Assembly: GCA_910587715.1 (NCBI GenBank)
Contig: CAJUMV010000029.1
Coordinates: forward strand, 1-53,524
Length of the DNA stretch: 53,524 nucleotides
Direction of reading: 5' to 3'
Origin: an uncultured Lachnospiraceae bacterium
GTDB taxonomy: Bacteria; Bacillota; Clostridia; Lachnospirales; Lachnospiraceae
Shown here: positions 33,544 to 40,643 of the stretch, in pieces
Numbering within the stretch: position 1 is the first letter of the stretch
Layout of the letters: each line of letters starts with the position of its first letter
The notes under the pieces: generated by a model
Databases searched by the model: none
Seen by the model: only the letters and a program-made list of their open reading frames with translations
What the model was told of the DNA's origin: nothing
Position numbers and translations under genes: made by a program

Positions 33544-34595
33544 GCAAACTCCTCCAATATATCCCTCACATGTTCCAAATGCGTCGCGCGGTATGCGTTG
33601 GCGCCGCAAAAAAGCAGTGCCTCGTCCACCTTTCCCTTTACGGCGTTCACGAGCGCATCCGTGATACAATAAGGCGTCTCCGCCCCCTTGCATGTGCTGA
33701 TGCAGAGGTGGCATTTTTCATGGGGAATCCGCCCCTCCTTCGCCCGCTTCATAAAAGGATTTAAGATCGCCCGTCCCGGCATACCGACAGGACTCTGCAC
33801 AATGACGATATCCTCCTTTTTAGCGTCGATATAGCTCTGCTTATAAGCCATAGCCGCATCACATTCGTAAGTGGTTACAAAGCGGGTCGCCATCTGCACG
33901 CCGGAAGCCCCCATTTCCAGATAATGCTCCATATCCCCACGGGTATAGACACCACCCGCCATAACGACGGGAATCTCCGTCTCATGCACCGCCGCCGTCT
34001 CATTGACCTGTGTAATAATCGCTTTCACTTCGTCGTCATAATGCAGCCCCTCGATATCGTCAAGCTGCTCTTTATGAAAGCCCAGATGCCCGCCCGCCAA
34101 CGGTCCTTCGATCACGACCGCATCGGGCAGCCTGTTATACTTCTTCCACCAATAACGCATAATGACCTGTGCGGATTTCACGCTCGACACGATAGGCGCA
34201 AGCTTCGTTTTCGCCGCACCCACAATCTTCGGCAGCTCCATGGGCAGCCCCGCGCCGGAAATAATCAAATCGATGCCCGCCGCGACCGCCGCTTTCACAT
34301 ACTCTTCATATTTTCTCGTAGCCACCATGATATTGACACCCAGAATCCCGCCCTTTGCAATCTCTCTTGCTTTCGCGATTTCTGTAGCGACAGCCCGCAG
34401 ATTCGCTCCGATGGGGTCTGTGTCAAAATCCGGTTCCCGATAACCAATCTGCGCCGTGGAAATCACACCGATTCCGCCCTCCTTCGCCACATTTCCGGCA
34501 AGTGAGGAAAGGCTGACCCCAACGCCCATGCCTCCCTGAATCACAGGCACACGGGCTGTTAAATCACCAATTTTTAAAGGCTTCACATTCCCCAT
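33540..34595 (-). CDS. FabK-like NAD(P)H flavin oxidoreductase / nitronate monooxygenase family
   Basis: 351 residues with the 2-nitropropane dioxygenase/FabK fold: V-I-Q-G-G-M-G-V-G near 18-26, G-I-D-L-I-I-S-G-A-G, phosphate-binding V-V-M-A-G-G-V-Y near 210 and M-A-T-R-F. A C-terminal extension with C-H-L-C-I-S-T-C-K, absent from typical FabK, could bind a metal or cluster. The cluster encodes a closer FabK elsewhere, so this one may be a second enoyl reductase, a desaturation enzyme or a detoxifying oxidase. It lies between fabZ and fabH and overlaps fabH by 4 bases. Confidence 0.8.
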   Translation of the reverse strand: MGNVKPLKIGDLTARVPVIQGGMGVGVSLSSLAGNVAKEGGIGVISTAQIGYREPDFDTDPIGANLRAVATEIAKAREIAKGGILGVNIMVATRKYEEYVKAAVAAGIDLIISGAGLPMELPKIVGAAKTKLAPIVSSVKSAQVIMRYWWKKYNRLPDAVVIEGPLAGGHLGFHKEQLDDIEGLHYDDEVKAIITQVNETAAVHETEIPVVMAGGVYTRGDMEHYLEMGASGVQMATRFVTTYECDAAMAYKQSYIDAKKEDIVIVQSPVGMPGRAILNPFMKRAKEGRIPHEKCHLCISTCKGAETPYCITDALVNAVKGKVDEALLFCGANAYRATHLEHVRDILEEFA

Positions 34596-34620
34596 TTATT
34601 TTAACCCTGTCCTTCCGATA

Positions 34621-35055
34621 CTACGCTTCCCCAATAGCGAAGGTCAACTCCGCCTGCGTCACCAACTTCCCGTCCACATAAGCCTTTCCCGCGCCTACGC
34701 CGATGGGTCCCTTTATCTTTATAATCTCCGTCTCCAGCGTCAACACGTCGCCGGGAACGACCTTTCCCTTAAACTTGGCATTGTTGATCGCTGCAAAATA
34801 CGCGGTCTTTCCCTTAAACTCCGGCTGGCTCAAAATCGCGACCGCGCCTGTCTGCGCCAGCGCCTCCACAATCAGCACACCCGGCATCACCGGCTCCGTA
34901 GGAAAATGTCCCGCGAAAAAAGGTTCATTATAGGACACACATTTCTTAGCGACTACCCGTTTCCCCTCTTCCATCTCCTCTATCGTGTCGATCAGCATAA
35001 AGGGCTGTCTGTGGGGAATGATCTCCATAATTTCCTTTGCACCCATTAAAGACAT
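34621..35055 (-). CDS. fabZ: 3-hydroxyacyl-ACP dehydratase
   Basis: 144 residues, a single hot-dog fold. Catalytic His is in A-G-H-F-P-T-E-P-V-M-P-G and Glu in V-E-A-L-A-Q-T-G; the N-terminal I-P-H-R-Q-P-F-M-L-I-D is the family signature. It removes water from 3-hydroxyacyl-ACP to give trans-2-enoyl-ACP, the FabK substrate. GAGGAG precedes the ATG. Confidence 0.95.
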   Translation of the reverse strand: MSLMGAKEIMEIIPHRQPFMLIDTIEEMEEGKRVVAKKCVSYNEPFFAGHFPTEPVMPGVLIVEALAQTGAVAILSQPEFKGKTAYFAAINNAKFKGKVVPGDVLTLETEIIKIKGPIGVGAGKAYVDGKLVTQAELTFAIGEA

Positions 35056-35070
35056 GTCTGTTCTCCTCTC

Positions 35071-36306
35071 TTATTCATGGTATTTCTTCACCAGCAAGCT
35101 TGCGTTGTGCCCGCCGAATCCAAGAGAATTAGACAGCGCATACTCGAAATTCTCTTCGTAAGCTTCTTTACAATAATTCAAATCACACTCTTCGTCAGGC
35201 ACCTGATAGCCGACGGTTCTGTGGATATAACCCTCCTGCAGCTCTTTCACGCAGGTGACAAACTCAATCGCACCCGCCGCACCCAAAAGGTGCCCCACCA
35301 TGGACTTGGTTGAATTGATTTTCATATCCTTCGCGTGCTCGCCAAACAGCAGCTTAATGGCACGCGTCTCAAAGAGATCATTATGGTGCGTTGCCGTTCC
35401 GTGCGCATTGATATAGGTAATGTCATCCAGATTAAGACCCGCGTCCTTCACCGCATACTCCATCGCTTTCGCCGCGCCCGCGCCGTCCTCCGCCGGGGAA
35501 GTGATGTGGAATGCGTCGGAAGTACAGCCATATCCCGCTACCTCCGCGTAAATCTTCGCTCCTCTTGCCTTCGCGTGCTCCAGCTCTTCCAGCACCACGA
35601 CACCCGCGCCTTCACCCATGACAAAACCGCTTCTTTCCTTATCAAACGGAATAGAGCATCTCGTCGGATCCTCACTTGTAGAAAGCGCCGTCAGCGCGGA
35701 GAAACCACCGATACCGATAGGACATACACTGCCCTCCGTACCGCCTGCCACCATCACCTCCGCATCGCCGTACTGAATCGTGCGGAATGCCTCACCAATA
35801 GAATTCGTGCCTGTCGCACATGCCGTCACCACGTTGATACTCTTGCCCTTTAAACCGAACTGAATTGACACGTTGCCCGCCGCCATATTGGAAATGGTAA
35901 GCGGCACGAAAAGCGGCTCAATCCTGCCTGGCCCCTTCTCCAGAAGCCTGCTGTGGGAACGCTCCATCGCCTGTAAAGAACCCGTGCCGGAACCGACCGC
36001 CACGCCTACGCGGTAAGGGTCTTCCTTCTCCATATCAAGCCCCGCGTCCTCCAGCGCTTCCTTCGTCGCCGCCACTGCGTACTGGGAAAACGGCTCCATT
36101 CTCTTTGCCGCCTTAAAGTCCATGTAATTTTTGCCGTCGAAGCCCTTCACCTCCGCCGCCAGCTTACACTTAAAATCCGTCGTGTCGAATTTCGTAATCG
36201 GCGCGAACCCAATCTTCCCTTCCTTCACACCTGCCCAAAACTCGTCCACACTCAACCCGATGGGCGTAATCGCACCCATGCCCGTCACTACTACTCGTCT
36301 ACTCAT
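35071..36306 (-). CDS. fabF: Beta-ketoacyl-ACP synthase II
   Basis: 411 residues from ATG 36306 (M-S-R-R-V-V-V-T-G-M-G); AAGGAG lies upstream at a rather long spacing of about 14 bases. The triad residues are Cys in V-T-A-C-A-T-G-T, His in N-A-H-G-T-A-T and His in V-G-H-L-L-G-A-A-G, plus the C-terminal G-F-G-G-H-N-A-S. It elongates acyl-ACP with malonyl-ACP. A frame extending to 36426 runs into the structured intergenic region and is not coding-like. Confidence 0.95.
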   Translation of the reverse strand: MSRRVVVTGMGAITPIGLSVDEFWAGVKEGKIGFAPITKFDTTDFKCKLAAEVKGFDGKNYMDFKAAKRMEPFSQYAVAATKEALEDAGLDMEKEDPYRVGVAVGSGTGSLQAMERSHSRLLEKGPGRIEPLFVPLTISNMAAGNVSIQFGLKGKSINVVTACATGTNSIGEAFRTIQYGDAEVMVAGGTEGSVCPIGIGGFSALTALSTSEDPTRCSIPFDKERSGFVMGEGAGVVVLEELEHAKARGAKIYAEVAGYGCTSDAFHITSPAEDGAGAAKAMEYAVKDAGLNLDDITYINAHGTATHHNDLFETRAIKLLFGEHAKDMKINSTKSMVGHLLGAAGAIEFVTCVKELQEGYIHRTVGYQVPDEECDLNYCKEAYEENFEYALSNSLGFGGHNASLLVKKYHE

Positions 36307-36390
36307 CTTTTTTATTCCAACTCCTTTCCGTACCGCTTTTTCTATTACTTCCTCGCTATCTGCATATCCTTTTATTTTGTCCAATACACA

Positions 36391-36524
36391 GCTCAAGTGA
36401 AAGCATATTCTCAAGGAGCCCCTCAAAATGCGTCAGCGCTTAACGAGGTCCTTTCGAGTTTAGCGCCTGCTACGCATTTTGCGGAGCGAAAGCGCGGCGA
36501 CGGAGAATATGCTTTCGATTGAGC
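36391..36524 (-). repeat. Large dyad element between fabG and fabF
   Basis: The outer arms (36391-36412 and 36503-36524) are complementary at 20 of 22 positions. Inside, AAAATGCGT (36425-36433) pairs with ACGCATTTT (36472-36480), flanking further GC-rich inverted stretches. As RNA it would form one long branched hairpin of about 134 nt, between the fabG stop and the fabF ribosome binding site. It could be a dispersed intergenic repeat (MITE- or REP-like) or an RNA-processing/attenuation element. Confidence 0.7.
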
Positions 36525-36540
36525 GTCCCATTGCCAATAA

Positions 36541-37281
36541 TCAGATTGCCATCCCTCCGTCCACCGAAATCACCTGTCCCGTAATATACGCCGCCTTATC
36601 GCTCGCCAGAAACGCTACCGTCTCCGCGATATCCTTCGGCGTGCCCACGCGCTTTAACGGAATCTGCGCCAGCGTCGCCTCCTTTGCCGTGTCCGTCATT
36701 GCCTGCGTCATGTCCGTATCGATAAAGCCGGGCGCAACCGCGTTTACCGTAATATTTCTGCTGGCAAGCTCCCTCGCCATAGATTTCGTCAGCCCAATTA
36801 CACCCGCCTTGGAAGCCGCGTAGTTAGCCTGTCCCGCATTACCGAGAACCCCGCTGACAGAGGACAGGTTAATGATTCTGCCTTCTTTCTGCTTTAAAAA
36901 GGGACGGTACATATGCTTGATGGTGTTAAATGTCCCTTTCAGGTTGGTGTCAATAACCGCGTCAAAATCCGCCTCCGTCATCTTAATCACCAGATTGTCC
37001 TTTGTGATGCCCGCGTTGTTCACCAGAATGTCAATGTGCCCAAACTCAGCGAGCACATCCGTAATCATCTGCCCGCACGACTCAAAATCCGCCACACTGC
37101 ACTGTACCGCTTTCGCTCTCCTTCCCATACCTTCAATCTGTGCTGCGACTTCCTCCGCCTTTTCCTTCGAACCGTTATAGTTTACAATCACATCCGCGCC
37201 GTACCCCGCAAGCGTAAGCGCGATTTCTCTCCCGATACCGCGTCCCGCGCCCGTCACGAGCGCCACTTTTCCTGAAAGCAT
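36541..37281 (-). CDS. fabG: 3-oxoacyl-ACP reductase
   Basis: 246 residues, a short-chain dehydrogenase with the NADP motif G-A-G-R-G-I-G at 11-17, N-N-A-G-I near 89, catalytic Ser in L-S-S-V-S-G and Y-A-A-S-K (Tyr-x3-Lys) near 154. It reduces 3-ketoacyl-ACP. It is 18 bases after fabD and followed by the large dyad element. Confidence 0.95.
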   Translation of the reverse strand: MLSGKVALVTGAGRGIGREIALTLAGYGADVIVNYNGSKEKAEEVAAQIEGMGRRAKAVQCSVADFESCGQMITDVLAEFGHIDILVNNAGITKDNLVIKMTEADFDAVIDTNLKGTFNTIKHMYRPFLKQKEGRIINLSSVSGVLGNAGQANYAASKAGVIGLTKSMARELASRNITVNAVAPGFIDTDMTQAMTDTAKEATLAQIPLKRVGTPKDIAETVAFLASDKAAYITGQVISVDGGMAI

Positions 37282-37299
37282 ATCTCTTTCCTCCTCAAC

Positions 37300-38208
37300 T
37301 TATGAAAGCTTCTCCAAATCCTCAACTTTCTCTATATTAATCACCTTCACATCCCGGTTAATCTTCCTCATAAATCCGGACAACGTCTTGCCCGGTCCAA
37401 TCTCTACGAATAAATCCGCACCGTCCGCGATCATCCGCTCCACAGTCTGCTGCCACTTCACGGAGGAGGACACCTGCTTCTCTAAAAGAGGCTTCACATC
37501 CGCCTTGTCCTTCACGTAGTCCGCCGTCACATTGGCGATATAGGGAACGATAATATCGTGAATCTCCACCGTCTCCAGCTCCTTCGCCAGCTTCTCGCCC
37601 GCACCGACAAGCAAAGGGGAGTGGAAAGGGCCGCTGACCTTAAGCGGCACGCACCGCTTTGCGCCCGCCGCCGTCAGTTTCTCCACTGCCGCCTGCGCCG
37701 CGCCCTCCTCGCCAGTAATTACAATCTGCCCCGGGCAGTTATAGTTTGCGATCGTCACCATTCCGGGTGTCTCTTCACAAATCCGCTCGATCACCGCCGT
37801 GTCCAACCCAAGCACAGCCACCATAGCGCCGCCCTGGGGCACCGCCTCCTGCATGTAAATGCCGCGCTTGCGCACAATCTTAAACACATCCTCCGGGGAC
37901 ATAACGCCGCTCGCCACGAGCGCGCCGTACTCACCAAGGCTCAAACCGCCTGTGATGTCGGGCTTCACGCCCTTCTCCTCCACAGCCTTCAGTATTGCCA
38001 CCTCTGTCGCAAGCATGGCTATCTGCGTATACTCCGTAATATTAATCTGCTCATTCTCCTCAAAACAGAGCGCCGCCACATCCAGACCGCTCGCTTTGCC
38101 TGCCAGCTCAAACATTTCTTTGCAGACCGGAATCTGCTCATAAAAATCCTTTCCCATTCCCACATACTGCGCTCCCTGTCCCGGGAACATAAAAACAGTC
38201 TTTCCCAT
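37300..38208 (-). CDS. fabD: Malonyl-CoA:ACP transacylase
   Basis: 302 residues from ATG 38208 (GGAGAGG upstream; a TTG at 38214 is also in frame). Features: F-P-G-Q-G-A-Q at 8-14, nucleophile Ser in G-L-S-L-G-E-Y-G (most homologues have G-H-S-L-G-E; here Leu replaces His), and catalytic His in G-P-F-H-S. It loads malonyl onto ACP. Transcription reaching it passes through a terminator and a structured leader, so it may be set apart from acpP-fabK. Confidence 0.94.
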   Translation of the reverse strand: MGKTVFMFPGQGAQYVGMGKDFYEQIPVCKEMFELAGKASGLDVAALCFEENEQINITEYTQIAMLATEVAILKAVEEKGVKPDITGGLSLGEYGALVASGVMSPEDVFKIVRKRGIYMQEAVPQGGAMVAVLGLDTAVIERICEETPGMVTIANYNCPGQIVITGEEGAAQAAVEKLTAAGAKRCVPLKVSGPFHSPLLVGAGEKLAKELETVEIHDIIVPYIANVTADYVKDKADVKPLLEKQVSSSVKWQQTVERMIADGADLFVEIGPGKTLSGFMRKINRDVKVINIEKVEDLEKLS

Positions 38209-38241
38209 AATCAAATACCTCTCCTTTCCTTCGCGTTCTGT

Positions 38242-38370
38242 TCAGAACCATCCTCGAAAACACGTAGTGTTTTCGAGATGTTTGGCTCTCGCCAAATAAA
38301 TTGCCCTAAAAATACGCTCTTGAATGCAAGCATTCATCGCATATTTTCAGGGCAATTTGCTTGGTTCTGA
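38242..38370 (-). ncRNA. Structured leader upstream of fabD (four-way-junction-like fold)
   Basis: Read on the minus strand: closing stem UCAGAACCA/UGGUUCUGA (38362-38370 with 38242-38250). Inside it are a long arm with perfect AAAUUGCCCU/AGGGCAAUUU (38349-38358 with 38298-38307) tipped by UGAAUG-CUUG-CAUUCA (38321-38336), a UUUGGC-GAGA-GCCAAA hairpin with a GNRA loop (38281-38296), and an 11-bp CUCGAAAACAC/GUGUUUUCGAG hairpin (38253-38277). All stems nest without conflict. No known riboswitch was recognised. It may be a cis-regulatory RNA or a mobile repeat. Confidence 0.6.
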
Positions 38371-38382
38371 GTTGTTACATAT

Positions 38383-38395
38383 TTTGAATTTCAAA
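38383..38395 (-). promoter_or_regulatory. FabT-like palindrome upstream of fabD
   Basis: TTTGA-ATT-TCAAA is a perfect dyad, matching the general form of FabT (MarR-family) sites in Firmicute fatty-acid genes. An AATACT lies directly beside it, as TATACT does at the acpP promoter. This suggests a second regulated start before the structured leader, although its -35 is poor. Confidence 0.5.
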
Positions 38396-38409
38396 GTATT
38401 TATGTCAGA

Positions 38410-38437
38410 AAAAAGCAAGCCGCACAGCTTGCTTTTT
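38410..38437 (-). terminator. Terminator between fabK and fabD
   Basis: AAAAAGCAAGC (38410-38420) and GCTTGCTTTTT (38427-38437) form an 11-bp stem with a 6-nt loop. On the minus strand it ends in six T. It lies 11 bases after the fabK stop and would split acpP-fabK from the rest of the cluster. Confidence 0.8.
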
Positions 38438-38448
38438 CAGCATGCTTC

Positions 38449-39375
38449 TCATTTTAGTTTTAACAGCGTCTCCGCCTGATCCATAATCTCCGCAAGCATC
38501 TCTGCACAGGACTGCTCTTTATTGACCATACCCGCAATCTGCCCCGCCATCAGGGTGCCGGTCACCACATCGCCTTCCACCACCGCTTTGCGCAGGGATC
38601 CAAGGGTCAGTTTCTCCATTTCTTCTAAAGACGCGCCGTCCTTTTCCATCTGCAGATATTCTCTTGTCAGCTTATTACGAATCTGACGGACAGGGTGCCC
38701 GTTCGCCCTGCCGGTGACCTCGGAATCGATATCTTTCGCCGCAATCACCTTTTGCTTGTAATTCTCATGTACGGTGCACTCCGTCGCTACAAGGAAACGT
38801 GTGCCCATCTGGACCGCATCCGCGCCCAGCATCATTGCCGCCGCAAAACCTCTGCCGTCCGCAATGCCGCCTGCCGCAATCACAGGAACGCTGACTGCAT
38901 CCACTACCTGCGGCACAAGTGTCATCGTCGTCGCTTCACCGATATGTCCGCCGGACTCCGTACCCTCGGCAATCACGGCATCTGCGCCCGCGCGCTCCAT
39001 CATCTTCGCCAGAGCAACGCTCGCCACCACAGGAATCACTTTAATCCCCGCTTCTTTCCACATCGCCATATACTTGCCGGGATTTCCCGCGCCGGTGGTC
39101 ACCACCTTAACGCCTTCCTCCACGATCACTTTGGCGATTTCGTCAGCTTCCGGATTCATCAACATTACGTTTACGCCGAAAGGCTTCGTCGTCAGTTCTT
39201 TCGCCTTCTGAATCTGCTCTCTCACAAAAGACGCCGGTGCGCCGCCTGCGCCGATGATACCAAGCGCGCCCGCTTCCGATACCGCCGCAGCCAGATGATA
39301 TTCCGCGACCCATGCCATTCCGCCCTGAAAGATCGGATAATCAATCCCCAGAAGCTCCGTTATTTTTGTCTTCAT
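38449..39375 (-). CDS. fabK: Enoyl-ACP reductase II (FabK)
   Basis: 308 residues: F-Q-G-G-M-A-W-V near 16-23, G-V-N-V-M-L-M, V-V-T-T-G-A-G-N-P, FMN-phosphate loop I-A-A-G-G-I-A-D-G and M-G-T-R-F. This is the FMN-dependent enoyl-ACP reductase of Firmicutes lacking FabI, known to be insensitive to triclosan. Its length and place directly after acpP favour it as the main reductase of the pathway over the 351-residue relative. Confidence 0.9.
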   Translation of the reverse strand: MKTKITELLGIDYPIFQGGMAWVAEYHLAAAVSEAGALGIIGAGGAPASFVREQIQKAKELTTKPFGVNVMLMNPEADEIAKVIVEEGVKVVTTGAGNPGKYMAMWKEAGIKVIPVVASVALAKMMERAGADAVIAEGTESGGHIGEATTMTLVPQVVDAVSVPVIAAGGIADGRGFAAAMMLGADAVQMGTRFLVATECTVHENYKQKVIAAKDIDSEVTGRANGHPVRQIRNKLTREYLQMEKDGASLEEMEKLTLGSLRKAVVEGDVVTGTLMAGQIAGMVNKEQSCAEMLAEIMDQAETLLKLK

Positions 39376-39408
39376 TCTATAAACCTCAATCGGAGACAGC
39401 CGCGCGGC

Positions 39409-39642
39409 TTAAGCCTCCACGCCTTTGCTCTTCATGTATTCCACAACAGCGCCCACTGTCGTGATCTGCTCCAGATCCTCGGAAGGAATCTCTACGCCGT
39501 ACTCTTCCTCGAAAGCCATAACCAGCTCAAATAAATCCAGGGAATCCGCACCAAGATCGTCCTTGAAAGAGGAATCCTCGGTAATTTCCACGCCGTCCAA
39601 GTTTAACTGTTCCTGAATAATCTCAATCACTCTCTCTAACAT
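39409..39642 (-). CDS. acpP: Acyl carrier protein
   Basis: 77 residues from ATG 39642 (AAAAGGAG upstream); the longer frame to 39681 would start inside the operator. The phosphopantetheine site is Ser34 in G-A-D-S-L-D-L, followed by the typical acidic helix F-E-E-E-Y-G-V-E-I-P. It carries growing acyl chains. It is first gene of the cluster, behind a strong promoter and a FabT-like operator. Confidence 0.96.
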   Translation of the reverse strand: MLERVIEIIQEQLNLDGVEITEDSSFKDDLGADSLDLFELVMAFEEEYGVEIPSEDLEQITTVGAVVEYMKSKGVEA

Positions 39643-39673
39643 TTTCCTGTTCTCCTTTTCGTCATTAAAATAG

Positions 39674-39686
39674 TTTGACATTCAAA
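39674..39686 (-). promoter_or_regulatory. FabT-like operator at the acpP promoter
   Basis: TTTGA-CAT-TCAAA. It starts at the last base of the -10 hexamer and covers the expected transcription start, the position of a repressor site. It is the same 5-3-5 dyad as the copy upstream of fabD. No MarR-type regulator gene is in the window. Confidence 0.6.
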
Positions 39687-39714
39687 GTATATTATCTGGT
39701 CTGACATTTGTCAA
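39686..39714 (-). promoter_or_regulatory. Strong promoter of the fatty-acid cluster
   Basis: On the minus strand TTGACA (39709-39714) and TATACT (39686-39691) have a 17-base spacer, 44 bases before the acpP start. It is a near-consensus sigma-A promoter. Confidence 0.85.
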
Positions 39715-39781
39715 TCATAATTTTACGGATTCTGGGCATTTTGTCAATCACTTTAGTAATAAATATTAATAAATTTATGGT

Positions 39782-40633
39782 TCAGTGCATTCCTGACCCA
39801 TGAATTATGGCATATATCTCCCTCTTTGGCACGCCGCGGTCCTTTGCCACCTGTTTCATGGCTGCTTTCTCGTCCATTCCTCCTTCCTCATAAAACGCCA
39901 TATGCTCCTCAATCGTCATACTCTGCCAGGACGCCTGCCGCTCCTCTTCCTTTTGCCTAAGACTTTTTCCCTCCACCACGAGCACATACTCCCCGCGCGG
40001 TTCCTCCCGCTCATAAAGGGAAAGCGCCTCCCCAAGCGTGGTCGGCAATACACTCTCAAACTTTTTTGTCAGCTCCCTGCAAAGAGTAATCCTGCGTTCC
40101 CCCAGCGTCTCGTAAAGTTCCCCCAGCGTCCGCACCAAATGATGGGGCGCTTCATAAATAAGAATCGTGCGGGATTCTTCCTTAAGCTCCGCAAGAATCT
40201 GCGCCTTCTCCTTTTTATCCGGCGGCAGAAAGCCCTCGAAACAAAACCTTCTGGCGGAAAGCCCCGAAAGCGTGAGCGCCGTAATACATGCCGAAGGACC
40301 CGGCAGAGAAGTGACGGTTATGCCCGCTGTCTGACATTTCTGCACGAGCACCTCCCCGGGATCGGAGATGGCGGGGGTTCCTGCGTCGGAAACCAGCGCC
40401 ACGTCTTTTCCCTGCTGCATCTGCTCCACAAGGTAGTCCGCTTTTTCTATTTTATTATATTCATGGTAGCTTGTCATAGCAGTCCTGATTCCGAAATGAT
40501 TCAGGAGCTTTATGCTGTTGCGCGTATCTTCCGCCGCAATCAGATCCACACTCTGCAGCGTCTCCACCACGCGAGGCGTCATATCCCCCAGATTCCCGAT
40601 TGGCGTCGCGCACAGATATAACATTCCCGGCAT
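39782..40633 (-). CDS. rsmI: 16S rRNA 2'-O-ribose C1402 methyltransferase
   Basis: 283 residues from ATG 40633 (AGGA eight bases upstream); the earlier frame start at 40678 lies within the preceding gene. RsmI signature: T-P-I-G-N-L-G-D-M-T-P-R, A-A-E-D-T-R-N-S near 35, V-S-D-A-G-T-P-A-I-S-D-P-G and L-P-G-P-S-A. It methylates C1402 of 16S rRNA with SAM. It normally follows the trmN6-like gene in this cluster; here the restriction-modification gene lies between them. Confidence 0.93.
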   Translation of the reverse strand: MPGMLYLCATPIGNLGDMTPRVVETLQSVDLIAAEDTRNSIKLLNHFGIRTAMTSYHEYNKIEKADYLVEQMQQGKDVALVSDAGTPAISDPGEVLVQKCQTAGITVTSLPGPSACITALTLSGLSARRFCFEGFLPPDKKEKAQILAELKEESRTILIYEAPHHLVRTLGELYETLGERRITLCRELTKKFESVLPTTLGEALSLYEREEPRGEYVLVVEGKSLRQKEEERQASWQSMTIEEHMAFYEEGGMDEKAAMKQVAKDRGVPKREIYAIIHGSGMH

Positions 40634-40643
40634 ATCTTCCGTC

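Noticed and set aside
36307..36426. Upstream extension of fabF by 40 codons
   Set aside because: The extra residues are not FabF-like and run into the palindromic element. ATG 36306 gives the standard N-terminus.
38242..38370. T-box or other known riboswitch upstream of fabD
   Set aside because: No T-box AGGGUGGNACCGCG-type sequence, no adjacent antiterminator pair and no downstream aminoacyl or amino-acid gene. The fold matches no class I can name.
39643..39681. Longer acpP start at 39681
   Set aside because: It would begin inside the operator just after the -10 and add 13 residues not seen in acyl carrier proteins. ATG 39642 has a good ribosome binding site.
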